DNA of 64,000 nucleotides from Oscillospiraceae bacterium (GTDB taxonomy: Bacteria > Bacillota > Clostridia > Oscillospirales > Oscillospiraceae). Shown in pieces: positions 1-10,824 of this stretch. Both the position numbers and the translations under genes were made by a program. The notes beneath the pieces were generated by a model. That model saw only the letters and a list, made by a program, of their open reading frames with translations. It was not told where the DNA came from and did no database searches. The DNA lies in contig AP025583.1 of NCBI GenBank assembly GCA_022846095.1, positions 1-64,000 of the forward strand. The letters are read 5' to 3'. How positions within the stretch are numbered: the first letter of the stretch is position 1; the number at the start of each line of letters is the position of its first letter.

Positions 1-7
1 TTTTTGG

Positions 8-13
8 TATAAT
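8..13 (+). promoter_or_regulatory. -10 element upstream of dnaA
   Basis: TATAAT lies at 8-13, about 90 bases before the dnaA start, so it is a likely -10 box of a dnaA promoter. The matching -35 box would lie before the window begins and cannot be seen. Confidence 0.5.
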
Positions 14-100
14 AGCCTGTCTAGAAACGAATCGCTCCGGGCGGTTCCTTTTTTTCCGCGCTGGGGCGCGAACAACCGACGAAAAGGGGTGGTCCCTGAC

Positions 101-1414
101 ATGAATTCCCCCGCAGACATCTGGGCCAAGGTGCTCTCCCTGATGGAGAACGAGATGACCGCCACAACCATCAACACCTGGTTTGACGACGCCCGGGCGG
201 TCTCGCTGGACGCCGACAAATTCGTCCTGCACACCCCCTCCAATTTTAAGCGGGACATTATCCTCTCCCGCTATCTGCCCGCCGTGCAGAAGGCGCTGCA
301 CGAGCTGTTCTCTGCCGACTTCGAGGTGGTGGTGCTGGGCGAGGGGGAGTTGGAGGACTTTTCCAAGGGCGAGGACGCGGCCTTTCTGCCCGGCACGGAG
401 GAGTACACCTTCGAGCGCTTCGTGGTGGGCTCGTCCAACAAATTCGCCCACGCCGCCGCCCTGGCGGTGGCGGAGAACCCGGCCCACAGCTACAACCCGC
501 TGTTCATCTACGGTGAATCCGGCCTGGGCAAGACCCATCTGCTCTACGCCATCGCCCACCGCATCCACCGGGATCACCCGGACTACCGCATCCTCTACAT
601 CAAGGGAGACGCCTTCACCAACGAGCTGATCCAGGCCATCCGGGAGGGGCGCAACGCGGAGTTTCGGGAGAAGTACCGCTACGCCGACGTGTTTCTGATG
701 GACGACGTGCAGTTCATCGCGGGCAAGGAGAGCTCCCAGGAGGAGATGTTCCACACCTTCAACACCCTCTACGAGGCCGGGCGGCAGATCGTCTTCACCG
801 CCGACCGCCCCCCCAAGGAGATGCTGCGCCTGGACGACCGGCTGCGCACCCGCTTTGAGTGGGGCCTGCCCGTGGACATCCAGCCCCCCGACTACGAGAC
901 CCGGGTGGCCATCATCAAAAACAAGGCCATCCGCCGGGGCATGAACCTGCCCGACCCCGTTTTGCAGTACATCGCCGACAACATCACCTCCAACGTGCGC
1001 CAGATCGAGGGCACGGTGAACAAGATTCTGGCCTTTCAGGAGCTGATGGGGGAGAGCGTGGACGTGGACGTGGTGACCAAAGCCGTAAAGGACATGTTCA
1101 AGGACAAGGCGGACTTCCTGCCCTCGCCCGACGTGATCATCGAGGAGGTCTGCAAGTTCTACTCCATCGAGAACGACGCCCTCCGGGGCCAGGGCCGCAC
1201 CAAGGACACCGCGCTGGCCCGCCAGATCGCCATGTACGAGATCCGGCGCATGACCAATTTGTCCCTGAAGGAGATCGGCCGGGAGTTTGAAAACCGGGAC
1301 CACACCACGGTGATGCACTCCATCGAACGGGTGGAGAAGCTGATGAAGCAGAGCCCCGAGGTGGCCGAGGTCATCAAGGACATCAACACCAACATCAACG
1401 CCCGCTACGAGTAG
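101..1414 (+). CDS. dnaA: Chromosomal replication initiator DnaA
   Basis: DnaA binds the DnaA boxes of oriC and opens the duplex to start replication. The 437-residue protein has the usual order: N-terminal DnaB-interaction domain, short linker, AAA+ ATPase with Walker A GESGLGKTH near residue 140 and Walker B LMDDVQFI near 200, and the C-terminal box-binding domain with the DHTTVMHSI signature near 405. I chose the ATG at 101 rather than an in-frame GTG at 89 because GGGGTGG sits about 8 bases before it. It is followed directly by a cluster of DnaA boxes and dnaN, the standard origin layout. Confidence 0.98.
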   Translation: MNSPADIWAKVLSLMENEMTATTINTWFDDARAVSLDADKFVLHTPSNFKRDIILSRYLPAVQKALHELFSADFEVVVLGEGELEDFSKGEDAAFLPGTEEYTFERFVVGSSNKFAHAAALAVAENPAHSYNPLFIYGESGLGKTHLLYAIAHRIHRDHPDYRILYIKGDAFTNELIQAIREGRNAEFREKYRYADVFLMDDVQFIAGKESSQEEMFHTFNTLYEAGRQIVFTADRPPKEMLRLDDRLRTRFEWGLPVDIQPPDYETRVAIIKNKAIRRGMNLPDPVLQYIADNITSNVRQIEGTVNKILAFQELMGESVDVDVVTKAVKDMFKDKADFLPSPDVIIEEVCKFYSIENDALRGQGRTKDTALARQIAMYEIRRMTNLSLKEIGREFENRDHTTVMHSIERVEKLMKQSPEVAEVIKDINTNINARYE

Positions 1415-1682
1415 GGAGGGGTGTGCCCTTTTCCACACGCCGATGTGGAAATCCACAGGGGCTCCTGTGGATAAACTCACGCTCTGCCGCCCCGCTGTGG
1501 ACAAGCATCCGATTTCTCCACAACCCCTGTGGACGCGCTTTTCGTTCCGGCCCAGCCGTTTTCGGCGTTTTTCCACAGGATTTTTCCCTACGGCGTCTGT
1601 TACGATCTAAAACCCCTCTCCTCTCCTTGCGCGCTGCGCGCAGTGAGCAAAGAATCCAAATCCACGAAACGGAGGTCCATCT
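1415..1682. other. oriC: Replication origin oriC (dnaA-dnaN intergenic)
   Basis: This gene-free stretch holds at least seven DnaA-box-like 9-mers on both strands: TTTTCCACA at 1429, TGTGGAAAT at 1444, perfect TGTGGATAA at 1466, TGTGGACAA at 1496, TTCTCCACA at 1514, TGTGGACGC at 1528 and TTTTCCACA at 1569. Such clustering between dnaA and dnaN defines oriC in most Firmicutes. A clear AT-rich unwinding element is not obvious; the AT-richest part is around 1600-1620 and 1650-1675. An ORF spanning 1423-1686 has no family resemblance and is not coding. Confidence 0.9.
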
Positions 1683-2795
1683 ATGAAATTCAGCTGTGAA
1701 AAGGCCCTTTTACAGGCGGCCATCTCCACCGCATCCAGGGCGGTGTCCCCAAAGAGCTCCATCCCCGCGCTGGAGGGCATCCTGCTGGAGGCCGACCGGG
1801 AACTGCGCCTGACCGGCTACAACCTGGAGACCGGCATCCGCACCACCGTGCCCGCCGACATCGCCCAGGGCGGCACCCTGGTGCTGGGCGCGCGCCTCTT
1901 CGGCGAGATCATCCGCAAGCTGCCCGACGACGTGGTGGTGTTCAGCGCGGAGAACTATATGGTCAACATCAAGTGCGGCATGAGTGAGTTCAACATTCTG
2001 GGCACCGACCCGGAGGAGTTCCCCGAGCTGCCCACCGTGGAGTACCAGAACTCCTTCACCCTGCCCCAGACTAAGCTGAAGGCCATGATCGGCCAGACCC
2101 TCTTCGCCGTCAGCGACAACGAGAGCCGCCCCATCCACACCGGCTCCCTCTTTGAGGTGGATGAGGCGGGGCTGACCATCGTGTCGGTGGACGGCTACCG
2201 CCTGGCCCTGCGCCATGAGGCCATCGAGGCCAAGGAGGGCAGCGAGTCCTTCTCCTTCGTGGTGCCCGGCGCCGCCCTGGGCGAGGTGGAGAAAATCTGC
2301 TCCGACGTGGAGGAGGCCGCCAGCGTCACCCAGGGCGCCCGGCACGTGATGTTCAAGGTGGGCTCCACCATGCTGGTCTCCCGCCGGCTGGAGGGGGAGT
2401 TTCTGGCCTACCGGCAGGCCATCCCCCGCAACAACTCCATCCAGGTGGAGGGGGATACCCGCGCCCTGCTGTCCTCCATCGACCGTGTGAGCCTCATTAT
2501 CTCGGACAAGCTGAAAAGCCCCCTACGCTGCGTGTTTGACGAAAACGTGCTGAAGATCAGCACCAAGACCGCCATCGGCGACGCGGCCGACGTGTGCCCC
2601 CTGTCCGGGGACGGCGGCGGGCTGGAGATCGGCTTCAACAACAAGTACCTGATGGACGCCCTCAAGGCCGCCCCCGCCGACCGGGTGCGGCTGGAGCTGA
2701 CCACCGGGGTCTCCCCCTGCGTAATCCTGCCCGCCGAGGGGGAGGAGAATTTCCTCTACATGGTGCTGCCCGTGCGCCTGAAGGCGGGGGAGTAG
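1683..2795 (+). CDS. dnaN: DNA polymerase III beta sliding clamp
   Basis: DnaN forms the ring-shaped dimer that tethers DNA polymerase III to DNA. The 370-residue length and the opening MKFSCEKALLQAAISTASRA, followed by the SSIPALEGILLEA stretch and a C-terminal MVLPVRL motif, are typical. The ATG at 1683 follows a CGGAGG ribosome binding site. It lies right after oriC and before rlbA and recF, the conserved origin order. Confidence 0.98.
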   Translation: MKFSCEKALLQAAISTASRAVSPKSSIPALEGILLEADRELRLTGYNLETGIRTTVPADIAQGGTLVLGARLFGEIIRKLPDDVVVFSAENYMVNIKCGMSEFNILGTDPEEFPELPTVEYQNSFTLPQTKLKAMIGQTLFAVSDNESRPIHTGSLFEVDEAGLTIVSVDGYRLALRHEAIEAKEGSESFSFVVPGAALGEVEKICSDVEEAASVTQGARHVMFKVGSTMLVSRRLEGEFLAYRQAIPRNNSIQVEGDTRALLSSIDRVSLIISDKLKSPLRCVFDENVLKISTKTAIGDAADVCPLSGDGGGLEIGFNNKYLMDALKAAPADRVRLELTTGVSPCVILPAEGEENFLYMVLPVRLKAGE

Positions 2796-2798
2796 CCC

Positions 2799-3011
2799 AT
2801 GGAGCCGCGTGAGGTCAAGATCCACACCGAGTTTATCAAGCTGGAGGGCCTTTTGAAGTTCGAGGGAGAGGCCGAGACCGGCGGGGAGGCCAAGGCCATG
2901 ATCCAGTCCGGCCTGGTGAAGGTCAACGGCGAGGTGTGCACCCAGCGGGGGCGCAAGCTGCGCCCCGGGGACGAGGTGGCCCTGGCAGGGGCCGTTTTGA
3001 AGCTGGTATGA
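2799..3011 (+). CDS. rlbA: S4-domain RNA-binding protein RlbA (YaaA)
   Basis: A 70-residue protein made almost entirely of an S4 RNA-binding fold, with the [19 protein letters not shown] motif typical of the YaaA/RlbA family encoded between dnaN and recF in Firmicutes. It starts 3 bases after dnaN and its TGA overlaps the recF ATG, so the genes are translationally coupled. The family is linked to ribosome function, but its exact role is poorly defined. Confidence 0.92.
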   Translation: MEPREVKIHTEFIKLEGLLKFEGEAETGGEAKAMIQSGLVKVNGEVCTQRGRKLRPGDEVALAGAVLKLV

Positions 3012-4114
3012 TCATCCGTTCGGTCAGTCTGGACTTTTTCCGCAACTACGCCCACGTGGACGCCGCCTTCCACCCCCGCTTCAACGTGATTTACGGGGAG
3101 AACGCCCAGGGCAAGACCAACCTGCTGGAGGCGCTGGGCTACCTCTCCACCGCCAAATCCCACAGGGCCCGCTTTGACCGGGAGCTCATCTACTTCGGCG
3201 TGGACTCCGCCTTTGTGAAGGGGGAGATCTCCGCCCGGGAGCGGGACTTCACCCTGGAGGCCCGGCTCCACCGGGGGCAGCGGCGGCAGCTCTTCTCCAA
3301 CGGGGTGCGGCTCAAGACGGCGGGGGAGCTGTCCGGCGTGCTGAACACCGTGCTCTTCTGCCCGGAGGATCTCCAGCTCATCCGGGCGGGGGCGGCGGAG
3401 CGCCGGGCCTTCCTGGACGACTGTATCTGCCAGCTCCGTCCTCGGTACGCCGAGGCGCTGGCCGAGTACCGCCGCCTCTACGAGCACAAGACCCGCATTC
3501 TGCGGGACTGGGAGGAGAAGCCCTCCCTGCTGGACACGCTGGACGAGTTCAATCTGCGCATGGCCCAGGTGGGGGCGGTCATCATCCACTACCGGGCCCA
3601 TTTCGTGCGCAAGCTGGGCCAGTTCACGCCCCCCATCCACCAGGATTTCTCCGGCGGGCGGGAGGCGCTGGCCCTGCACTACGAGACGGTCAAGACGGTG
3701 CGCAATCCGGAGGGGGGCGTGCGGGAGATCCTGCCCGCCCTGCTGGAGCACCAGGAGGCCCACCGCCAGGCCGAGCTGGACAGCCGCAGCTGCCTGTCCG
3801 GGCCCCACAAGGACGATCTGAGCGTGGAGATCGATGGGCGCAGCGCCCGGCAGTACGCCTCCCAGGGCCAGACCCGGACGGCGGCCCTCTCCCTCAAGCT
3901 GGCTTCCCGGGAAATCTTCCACGAGGACACCGGCCAGTGGCCGGTGCTGCTGCTGGACGACGTGCTCTCCGAGCTGGACGAGCGCAGGCGGGACTTCGTG
4001 CTGGGCCGGATCAGCGGCGGGCAGGTGTTCATCACCTGCTGCGAGGAGGAGGGGCTCCGGGGCCTGGAGCAGGGGGCCGTGTTCCACGTACGGGAGGGGG
4101 CCATCGTCAGTTAG
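3008..4114 (+). CDS. recF: DNA replication and repair protein RecF
   Basis: RecF is an SMC-like ATPase that helps load RecA at gaps. The 368-residue protein opens [14 protein letters not shown] and carries Walker [10 protein letters not shown] near residue 30, the LSGPHKDDL signature region near 260 and a Walker [12 protein letters not shown] near 315. I placed the start at the ATG at 3008, overlapping the rlbA stop, instead of an upstream in-frame start inside rlbA, because the family N-terminus begins there. Confidence 0.97.
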   Translation: MIIRSVSLDFFRNYAHVDAAFHPRFNVIYGENAQGKTNLLEALGYLSTAKSHRARFDRELIYFGVDSAFVKGEISARERDFTLEARLHRGQRRQLFSNGVRLKTAGELSGVLNTVLFCPEDLQLIRAGAAERRAFLDDCICQLRPRYAEALAEYRRLYEHKTRILRDWEEKPSLLDTLDEFNLRMAQVGAVIIHYRAHFVRKLGQFTPPIHQDFSGGREALALHYETVKTVRNPEGGVREILPALLEHQEAHRQAELDSRSCLSGPHKDDLSVEIDGRSARQYASQGQTRTAALSLKLASREIFHEDTGQWPVLLLDDVLSELDERRRDFVLGRISGGQVFITCCEEEGLRGLEQGAVFHVREGAIVS

Positions 4115-4116
4115 CC

Positions 4117-4464
4117 ATGTTTTTGTATACCTCATTGTTGTTTCTGACGGGGGGCGGGCCGGTGCTGGCCGCCGTCCTCTTCCTGGCGCTGCTGGGCGTG
4201 GGGCTGGCCATCCAGCTCTGGCTGTGCCGCATCCGCGCCCCGCTGGCGGTGCGCCTGCTGCCCGTCGTGCTGGCGGCGCTGGTGCTGCTGCTGCTGTGGA
4301 GCTTCTACGGCGGAGCGCTCTACCTGCCCCTGCCCGCCTATAATTCGCTGGTGCGCAGCGGCGTAATCCGGGTGTGGGGAATTTTGGCCGAGGGCTTCCT
4401 CCTGGGCGCCCTCGCAGGCTGGGTTATTTGGCTTATCCACCCCAAGGTGACGAAAAAGAAATAG
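4117..4464 (+). CDS. Small integral membrane protein, unknown
   Basis: A 115-residue protein with about three hydrophobic segments (roughly residues 1-28, 40-65 and 85-108) and a basic KKK tail. It starts 2 bases after recF, so it is probably translated from the same transcript. I do not recognise a family. Its position between recF and remB is not part of the canonical origin cluster. Confidence 0.7.
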   Translation: MFLYTSLLFLTGGGPVLAAVLFLALLGVGLAIQLWLCRIRAPLAVRLLPVVLAALVLLLLWSFYGGALYLPLPAYNSLVRSGVIRVWGILAEGFLLGALAGWVIWLIHPKVTKKK

Positions 4465-4473
4465 GAGATCCGT

Positions 4474-4776
4474 ATGCCCATCATTCTCGCGCTGTTCTGC
4501 CTGCTGCCCCTGGCGGCGGGCGCCGTTATCGAATACGTGGTGTGCCGCTTCCCGCGCAGAAAGGCCTGGAGGCTGCTGCCCCCCTGCGCCGTGATCGCCC
4601 TGGCCGCGCTGATCGGGGTGGGGCGGTACAACCTGTGGACCTCGCCGGAGGTCTCCCCGTGGACCCAGCTGGTCATTTTCCCGGGGCTGCCCGCCCTTTT
4701 CCTGCTGCTGGGCCTGCTGCTGGGCTGGCGGTGGTGGAAGCGGCGCTGGTCGCCCCGTGTGATCAAGGACAAGTGA
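4474..4776 (+). CDS. Small integral membrane protein, unknown
   Basis: A 100-residue protein with three predicted membrane segments (about residues 1-22, 35-52 and 66-88) and a positively charged C-terminus. The ATG follows AGGAGAT and is 9 bases after the previous membrane-protein gene, so the two form a small pair. No family recognised. Confidence 0.7.
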   Translation: MPIILALFCLLPLAAGAVIEYVVCRFPRRKAWRLLPPCAVIALAALIGVGRYNLWTSPEVSPWTQLVIFPGLPALFLLLGLLLGWRWWKRRWSPRVIKDK

Positions 4777-4786
4777 GGAGGCGCGT

Positions 4787-4846
4787 ATGAGCGGGAAAGA
4801 GCTGCGGCTCAGGCGGATAGGGCGAGCGATGGCGGGCGATTCGTGA
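4787..4846 (+). pseudogene. Possible truncated gene start ending in a palindromic repeat
   Basis: An ATG at 4787 with a good ribosome binding site (GAGGAGG, about 5 bases away) opens a 19-codon frame, MSGKELRLRRIGRAMAGDS, that stops at TGA inside the CGATTCGTGAATCG repeat. The first ten residues resemble the N-terminus of class I aldolase-like proteins (inference from memory), so this may be the stump of a gene cut off by the repeat. It could equally be a chance short ORF. Confidence 0.3.
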
Positions 4847-4899
4847 ATCGCCCCTACGGGTCTGGAGCAGCGGGCCGATGTGGGAATCGGTCCCTACGA
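4831..4899. repeat. Two REP-like palindromes
   Basis: Two hairpins in tandem: GGGCGATTCGTGAATCGCCC at 4835 followed by CCTACGGG, then GGGCCGATGTGGGAATCGGT at 4872 followed by CCCTACG. The same two hairpin types recur, singly or paired, near 21.8, 22.2, 25.5, 32.9, 51.6, 51.9 and 61.4 kb. Confidence 0.85.
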
Positions 4900-5131
4900 G
4901 TGCCAAGCGCTGTATGGGGCATGGCAGTACGGGCGGCTTTTCAGGCACTCCTTGAATCGTAACTATTTTCAAGTCTGGGCGGGTCATGTGCCGCAGGGTC
5001 CAGGTGTCCGGGGGACACCCTGATGCATTCGGGCGTAGCCGCTTTTAAAAAGCGCAGCCCTGGTTGTTTCTTCCCGGGGTTCTTTGCAACCAAAGAACCC
5101 CGCCGCCGGAGGCCGGGCCTCCTAACAGAAA
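4900..5131. repeat. Long dispersed repeat, copy 1
   Basis: From about 4976 this matches 62487 onward almost base for base (TCTGGGCGGGTCATGTGCCG and on), including a hairpin GGTGTCCGGGGGACACC and a second hairpin with arms GGGTTCTTTG/CAAAGAACCC at 5087-5111, ending in GCCGGAGGCCGGGCCTCCT. The left part, 4900-4975, is more loosely similar. The 62 kb copy has about 95 extra bases in the middle. No open reading frame in it looks coding. Confidence 0.8.
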
Positions 5132-5146
5132 CAGGAGGAGATCCCT

Positions 5147-5410
5147 ATGTATCTGCACCTGGGACAATCGGTGGTGGTCCCCTACCGGGAGGTGGTGGGC
5201 CTGTTCGACCTGGACAACACCAGCGCCTCCCACCTGACCCGCGCCTTTCTGGAGCGGGCGGAGCGGGAGGGCAGGGTGGTCAACGTCTCGGACGATCTGC
5301 CCAAGGCCTTCGTCCTGTGCCGCGGCCGGGACGGCGTGTCCAGGGTCTATCTCTCGCAGCTTTCCACAGCCACTCTGCTCAAACGGGCGGAGAACGGTGT
5401 GTTTGAATAA
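5147..5410 (+). CDS. remB: Extracellular matrix regulator RemB family protein
   Basis: An 87-residue protein opening MYLHLGQSVVVPYREVVGLF, the signature of the DUF370/RemB (YaaB) family found between recF and gyrB in Firmicutes. In Bacillus the Rem proteins influence biofilm matrix gene expression; the role here is inferred. The ATG follows AGGAGGAG. It precedes gyrB by 27 bases. Confidence 0.9.
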   Translation: MYLHLGQSVVVPYREVVGLFDLDNTSASHLTRAFLERAEREGRVVNVSDDLPKAFVLCRGRDGVSRVYLSQLSTATLLKRAENGVFE

Positions 5411-5434
5411 TTGACAGATTCCAACGGAGGTTAA

Positions 5435-7390
<1,956 letters not shown>

Positions 7391-7399
7391 GGACGAAAT

Positions 7400-7497
7400 G
7401 GATCATTGACAATGTATAATTGAGAATTCAGGACGGGGTGCGCCCGCCGCAGCGAAATTATCAATTATCCATTCTCAATTTTCAATTCTCAACGGAT
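7400..7497. repeat. AT-rich inverted-repeat element between gyrB and gyrA
   Basis: This short spacer has AT-rich arms (ATAATTGAGAATTC on the left, and ATTATCAATTATCC and CAATTTTCAATTCTCAAC on the right) around a small GC-rich centre. It looks like a small MITE-like palindromic element. A related AT-rich run (TTGATAATTGATAATTGATA) occurs near 63.5 kb. Confidence 0.5.
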
Positions 7498-7514
7498 GGA
7501 AGGACACTTCATAT

Positions 7515-10055
7515 ATGGCTAAGAAGGACGACTACCAGACAAAGGATATTACCTTTCCCGATCAGAAGATTATAGAGATCAACCTGGAGCACGAGATGCA
7601 GGACGCGTATATCGAGTACGCCATGAGCGTCATCGTGGGCCGGGCGTTGCCCGACGTGCGGGACGGCCTGAAGCCGGTGCACCGCCGCATCCTCTACTCC
7701 ATGTACGAGAGCGGACTGACCAGCGACAAGCCCTACAAGAAGTCGGCCACCTGCGTGGGCGACGTGCTGGGCAAGTACCACCCCCACGGCGACGCCTCGG
7801 TGTACGACGCGCTGGTGCGTCTGGCCCAGGACTTCTCCATGCGCTACCCCCTGGTGGACGGCCACGGCAACTTCGGATCCATCGACGGCGATCCCCCGGC
7901 CGCCTACCGATACACCGAGGCCCGCATGGCGAAGATCACCAACGAGCTGCTGCGGGACATCGACAAGGAGACGGTGGACTGGGACCCCAACTTCGACGAG
8001 TCCATGAAGGAGCCCCGGGTGGTGCCCTCCCGCTTCCCCAACCTGCTGGTGAACGGCTCCAGCGGCATCGCCGTGGGCATGACCACCAATATCCCCCCCC
8101 ACAACCTGCGTGAGGTCATCAACGCCGCCATCTGCGTGCTGGACAACCCGGAGGCCGGGCTTGAGGACCTGATGGAGCACGTGAAGGGCCCCGACTTTCC
8201 CACCCGGGGCATCATTATGGGCCGCTCCGGCATCCGGGCGGCCTACGCCACGGGCAAGGGCCATATCCGCGTCCGGGCCCGCACCGAGATGGAGGAGTTC
8301 GGCCAGGGCCGCACCCGCATCGTGGTCACCGAGCTGCCCTACCAGGTGAACAAGGCCCGGCTGGTGGAGAACATCGCCGAGCAGGTGCACGACAAGCGGC
8401 TGGACGGCATCTCCGGCCTGCGGGACGAGTCCGACGGCAAGAAGGGCATGCGCCTGGTCATCGAGCTCAAGAAGGACGCCAACCCCCAGGTGGTGCTGAA
8501 CCGCCTGTTCTCCCAGACCCAGATGCAGACCACCTTCGCCGTGGTCATGCTGGCCCTGGTGAACAACCAGAAGCAGCCAAAGATCCTCACCCTGCGGCAG
8601 ATCCTGGACGAGTACATCGAGTTCCAGAAGCAGATCATCACCCGGCGCACCATCTTCGACCGCCGCAAGGCGGAGGAGCGGGCCCATCTGCTCCAGGGCC
8701 TGCTGATCGCCCAGGACAACATCGACGAGGTCATCAGGATCATCCGCGAGAGCTACGACGACGCCAGGGATAAGCTGATGGAGCGCTTCGGGCTCAGCGA
8801 GGTGCAGGCCCAGGCCATCCTGGACATGCAGCTCAAGCGCCTGCAGGGCCTGGAGAAGGAGAAGCTGGAGGCGGAGTTCGAGGAGCTTGCGAAAAAGATC
8901 GCCTACTACAATGAGCTGCTCTCCTCCAATGAGCTGCTGTGCCAGGTGCTCAAGACCGAGCTGACCGAGATCCGGGACAAGTTCGGAGATGACCGCAAGA
9001 CCGAGATCGGCTTCGCGGAGGACGACATCGACATCGAGGACCTCATCGAGGAGGAACAGTGCGTCTTTACCCTGACCAGCGCGGGATATATCAAGCGCAC
9101 GCCTGTGTCCACCTACCGCTCCCAGCGCCGGGGCGGGCGGGGCATCACGGCCCAGTCCCTCAAGGAGGAAGACGTGGTGGAGACCCTCTTCACCGCCTCC
9201 ACCCACGACTATATCCTCTTCTTCACCAACCGGGGCCGGGTGCACCGGAAGAAGGGCTACCAGATCCCGGAGGCGGGCCGCACCGCCAAGGGCACCAATA
9301 TCGTCAACGTCCTGCCCGTGGAGAGCGACGAGAAGGTGACCGCCATGATCCACCTGCGGGAGTACAGCGACGACCGCTACCTGGTCATGGTCACCCGCAA
9401 CGGCACGGTGAAGCGCATCCAGCTCTCCGCCATCAACACGGCGCGCAAGGCGGGCATCCGCTGCATCACCCTGGAGGAGGGGGACGACCTGATCTGCGTG
9501 CGGGAGACCGACGGGGAGCAGGCCATCCTGATCGCCACCCACGAGGGTATGGCCATCTGCTTCAAGGAGAGCGACGTGCGCTGCATGGGCCGGGACGCCT
9601 GCGGCGTGCGGGGCATCAGGCTGCGCCCCGGGGACTTCGTGGTGGGGGCCGCCCGGGCCAAGTACGACCACCAGGTGCTCATGGTCACCGAGAACGGCTA
9701 CGGCAAGCGCACGCCCATGGACGAGTATATCCGCGCCGACGGCCCCCAGAACCGGGGCGGCTACGGCCTGAAGGGCTATCAGGTCACCGGGAAGACCGGC
9801 TGCGTGGTGGCCGTCAAGGTGGTCAGCGAGGAGGACGACATCCTGGTCATCAACGACGCGGGGGTCATCATCCGCATGGGCGCCGCGGGCGTCAACCTCT
9901 ACAGCCGCACGGCCCAGGGCGTGAAGATCATGAACCTGGGGGAGGGGGAGAAGGTCATCTCCCTGGCCCGCGCCGAGAAGGAAGAGGAGGAAGAGATTCC
10001 CGCGGAGGAGATCGCCCTTGAGGAAACCGGCGGGGACGCCGGGGAGCAGGAATGA
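7515..10055 (+). CDS. gyrA: DNA gyrase subunit A
   Basis: GyrA cuts and rejoins DNA in the gyrase complex. The 846-residue protein has the breakage-reunion domain with the [10 protein letters not shown] motif holding the catalytic tyrosine near 133, and a C-terminal beta-pinwheel with the GyrA box QRRGGRG near 540, which distinguishes it from ParC. The quinolone-determining loop reads [10 protein letters not shown], with alanine (residue 94) where E. coli has Ser83. The tail is acidic. The stop overlaps the rnhA start by 4 bases. Confidence 0.98.
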   Translation: MAKKDDYQTKDITFPDQKIIEINLEHEMQDAYIEYAMSVIVGRALPDVRDGLKPVHRRILYSMYESGLTSDKPYKKSATCVGDVLGKYHPHGDASVYDALVRLAQDFSMRYPLVDGHGNFGSIDGDPPAAYRYTEARMAKITNELLRDIDKETVDWDPNFDESMKEPRVVPSRFPNLLVNGSSGIAVGMTTNIPPHNLREVINAAICVLDNPEAGLEDLMEHVKGPDFPTRGIIMGRSGIRAAYATGKGHIRVRARTEMEEFGQGRTRIVVTELPYQVNKARLVENIAEQVHDKRLDGISGLRDESDGKKGMRLVIELKKDANPQVVLNRLFSQTQMQTTFAVVMLALVNNQKQPKILTLRQILDEYIEFQKQIITRRTIFDRRKAEERAHLLQGLLIAQDNIDEVIRIIRESYDDARDKLMERFGLSEVQAQAILDMQLKRLQGLEKEKLEAEFEELAKKIAYYNELLSSNELLCQVLKTELTEIRDKFGDDRKTEIGFAEDDIDIEDLIEEEQCVFTLTSAGYIKRTPVSTYRSQRRGGRGITAQSLKEEDVVETLFTASTHDYILFFTNRGRVHRKKGYQIPEAGRTAKGTNIVNVLPVESDEKVTAMIHLREYSDDRYLVMVTRNGTVKRIQLSAINTARKAGIRCITLEEGDDLICVRETDGEQAILIATHEGMAICFKESDVRCMGRDACGVRGIRLRPGDFVVGAARAKYDHQVLMVTENGYGKRTPMDEYIRADGPQNRGGYGLKGYQVTGKTGCVVAVKVVSEEDDILVINDAGVIIRMGAAGVNLYSRTAQGVKIMNLGEGEKVISLARAEKEEEEEIPAEEIALEETGGDAGEQE

Positions 10056-10489
10056 AACAAGTCACCATCTATACGGACGGGGCCTGCTCGGGCAACCCCG
10101 GCCCCGGCGGCTGGGGGGCCATCCTCCGGTACGGGGCGTTTGAAAAGGAGCTGTCCGGCGGCGAGGCCCACACCACCAACAACCGCATGGAGCTCACCGG
10201 GGTAATCTCCGCGCTGGAGGCCCTGAAGGAGCCCTGCGTGGTGGAGCTCTACTCCGACTCCAAGTACGTCATCGACGCGCTGGACAAGGGGTGGGCCAAG
10301 GGCTGGAAGGCCCGGGGCTGGGTGAAGGGGGACAAGAAGCCCGCGCTGAACCCGGACCTCTGGGAGCGCCTGCTGGCGCTGTGCGAATTCCACACGGTAA
10401 ATCTCCACTGGGTAAAGGGCCACGCGGAAAACAGGTACAACAACCGCTGCGACGAGCTGGCGGTGGCCCAGAGCCGCAAATTCAAATAA
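10052..10489 (+). CDS. rnhA: Ribonuclease HI
   Basis: RNase HI removes RNA from RNA-DNA hybrids. The 145-residue protein shows the full catalytic set: [16 protein letters not shown] at the N-terminus, NNRMEL near 48, YSDSKYV near 70 and the [14 protein letters not shown] end with the last acidic residue. The ATG overlaps the gyrA stop (ATGA), so it is coupled to gyrA. An intrinsic terminator follows. Confidence 0.96.
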   Translation: MKQVTIYTDGACSGNPGPGGWGAILRYGAFEKELSGGEAHTTNNRMELTGVISALEALKEPCVVELYSDSKYVIDALDKGWAKGWKARGWVKGDKKPALNPDLWERLLALCEFHTVNLHWVKGHAENRYNNRCDELAVAQSRKFK

Positions 10490-10490
10490 G

Positions 10491-10522
10491 TTATCCACAG
10501 TGCCACGGCGGAGTGTGGACAA
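10491..10522. promoter_or_regulatory. Pair of DnaA boxes after rnhA
   Basis: A perfect DnaA box TTATCCACA lies at 10491-10499 and an inverted near-match TGTGGACAA at 10514-10522, one base after the rnhA stop. The second merges into the terminator stem. These could be an accessory DnaA-binding site about 9 kb from oriC. Confidence 0.5.
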
Positions 10523-10564
10523 AACAAGGAGGCGGACGCAATTGCGTCCGCCTCCTTGTTTTTA
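10521..10564 (+). terminator. Intrinsic terminator after rnhA
   Basis: A perfect stem, arms ACAAGGAGGCGGACGCAA and its complement, is followed by TTTTT. An A-run precedes it, so it may work in both directions. Confidence 0.9.
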
Positions 10565-10623
10565 AAATCAGGCGGGTAAGGATGCTCAAAGCCTCCCCTC
10601 ATAGGGGGGCCGGGGGGCTTGCC

Positions 10624-10824
10624 CTAATCGAAGAGAAACAGCGCCTCGATGGGGGCCCCCACCGCCCTGGACAGGTCGATGGCCAGCTTGAGGGAGGGGT
10701 TGTACCGCCCCGCCTCCAGGCGGATGATGGTCTCCCGCCGTACCCCCACCCGCTCCGCAAGCTCCTCCTGTGTGAGGCCGGCGCGGATGCGGTGCTCCTT
10801 GAGTTTACATAAGAACTCACCCAT
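10624..10824 (-). CDS. Small XRE-family HTH regulator
   Basis: A 66-residue DNA-binding protein, nearly all helix-turn-helix: LTQEELAERVGVRRETIIRLEAGRYNPSLKLA, the typical pattern of stand-alone Cro/CI-like regulators. It overlaps the end of the membrane-protein gene upstream by one base, so the two are co-translated. Such pairs of tiny XRE regulator and membrane protein are common in Firmicutes; an operator candidate lies upstream of the pair at 11211-11262. Confidence 0.88.
   Translation of the reverse strand: MGEFLCKLKEHRIRAGLTQEELAERVGVRRETIIRLEAGRYNPSLKLAIDLSRAVGAPIEALFLFD

Noticed and set aside
1423-1686. + strand frame between dnaA and dnaN
   Set aside because: It runs through the DnaA-box cluster; the region is oriC, and the frame has no RBS or family match.
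7509-9671. Long - strand frame across gyrA
   Set aside because: Antisense shadow of gyrA, which is certain on the + strand.
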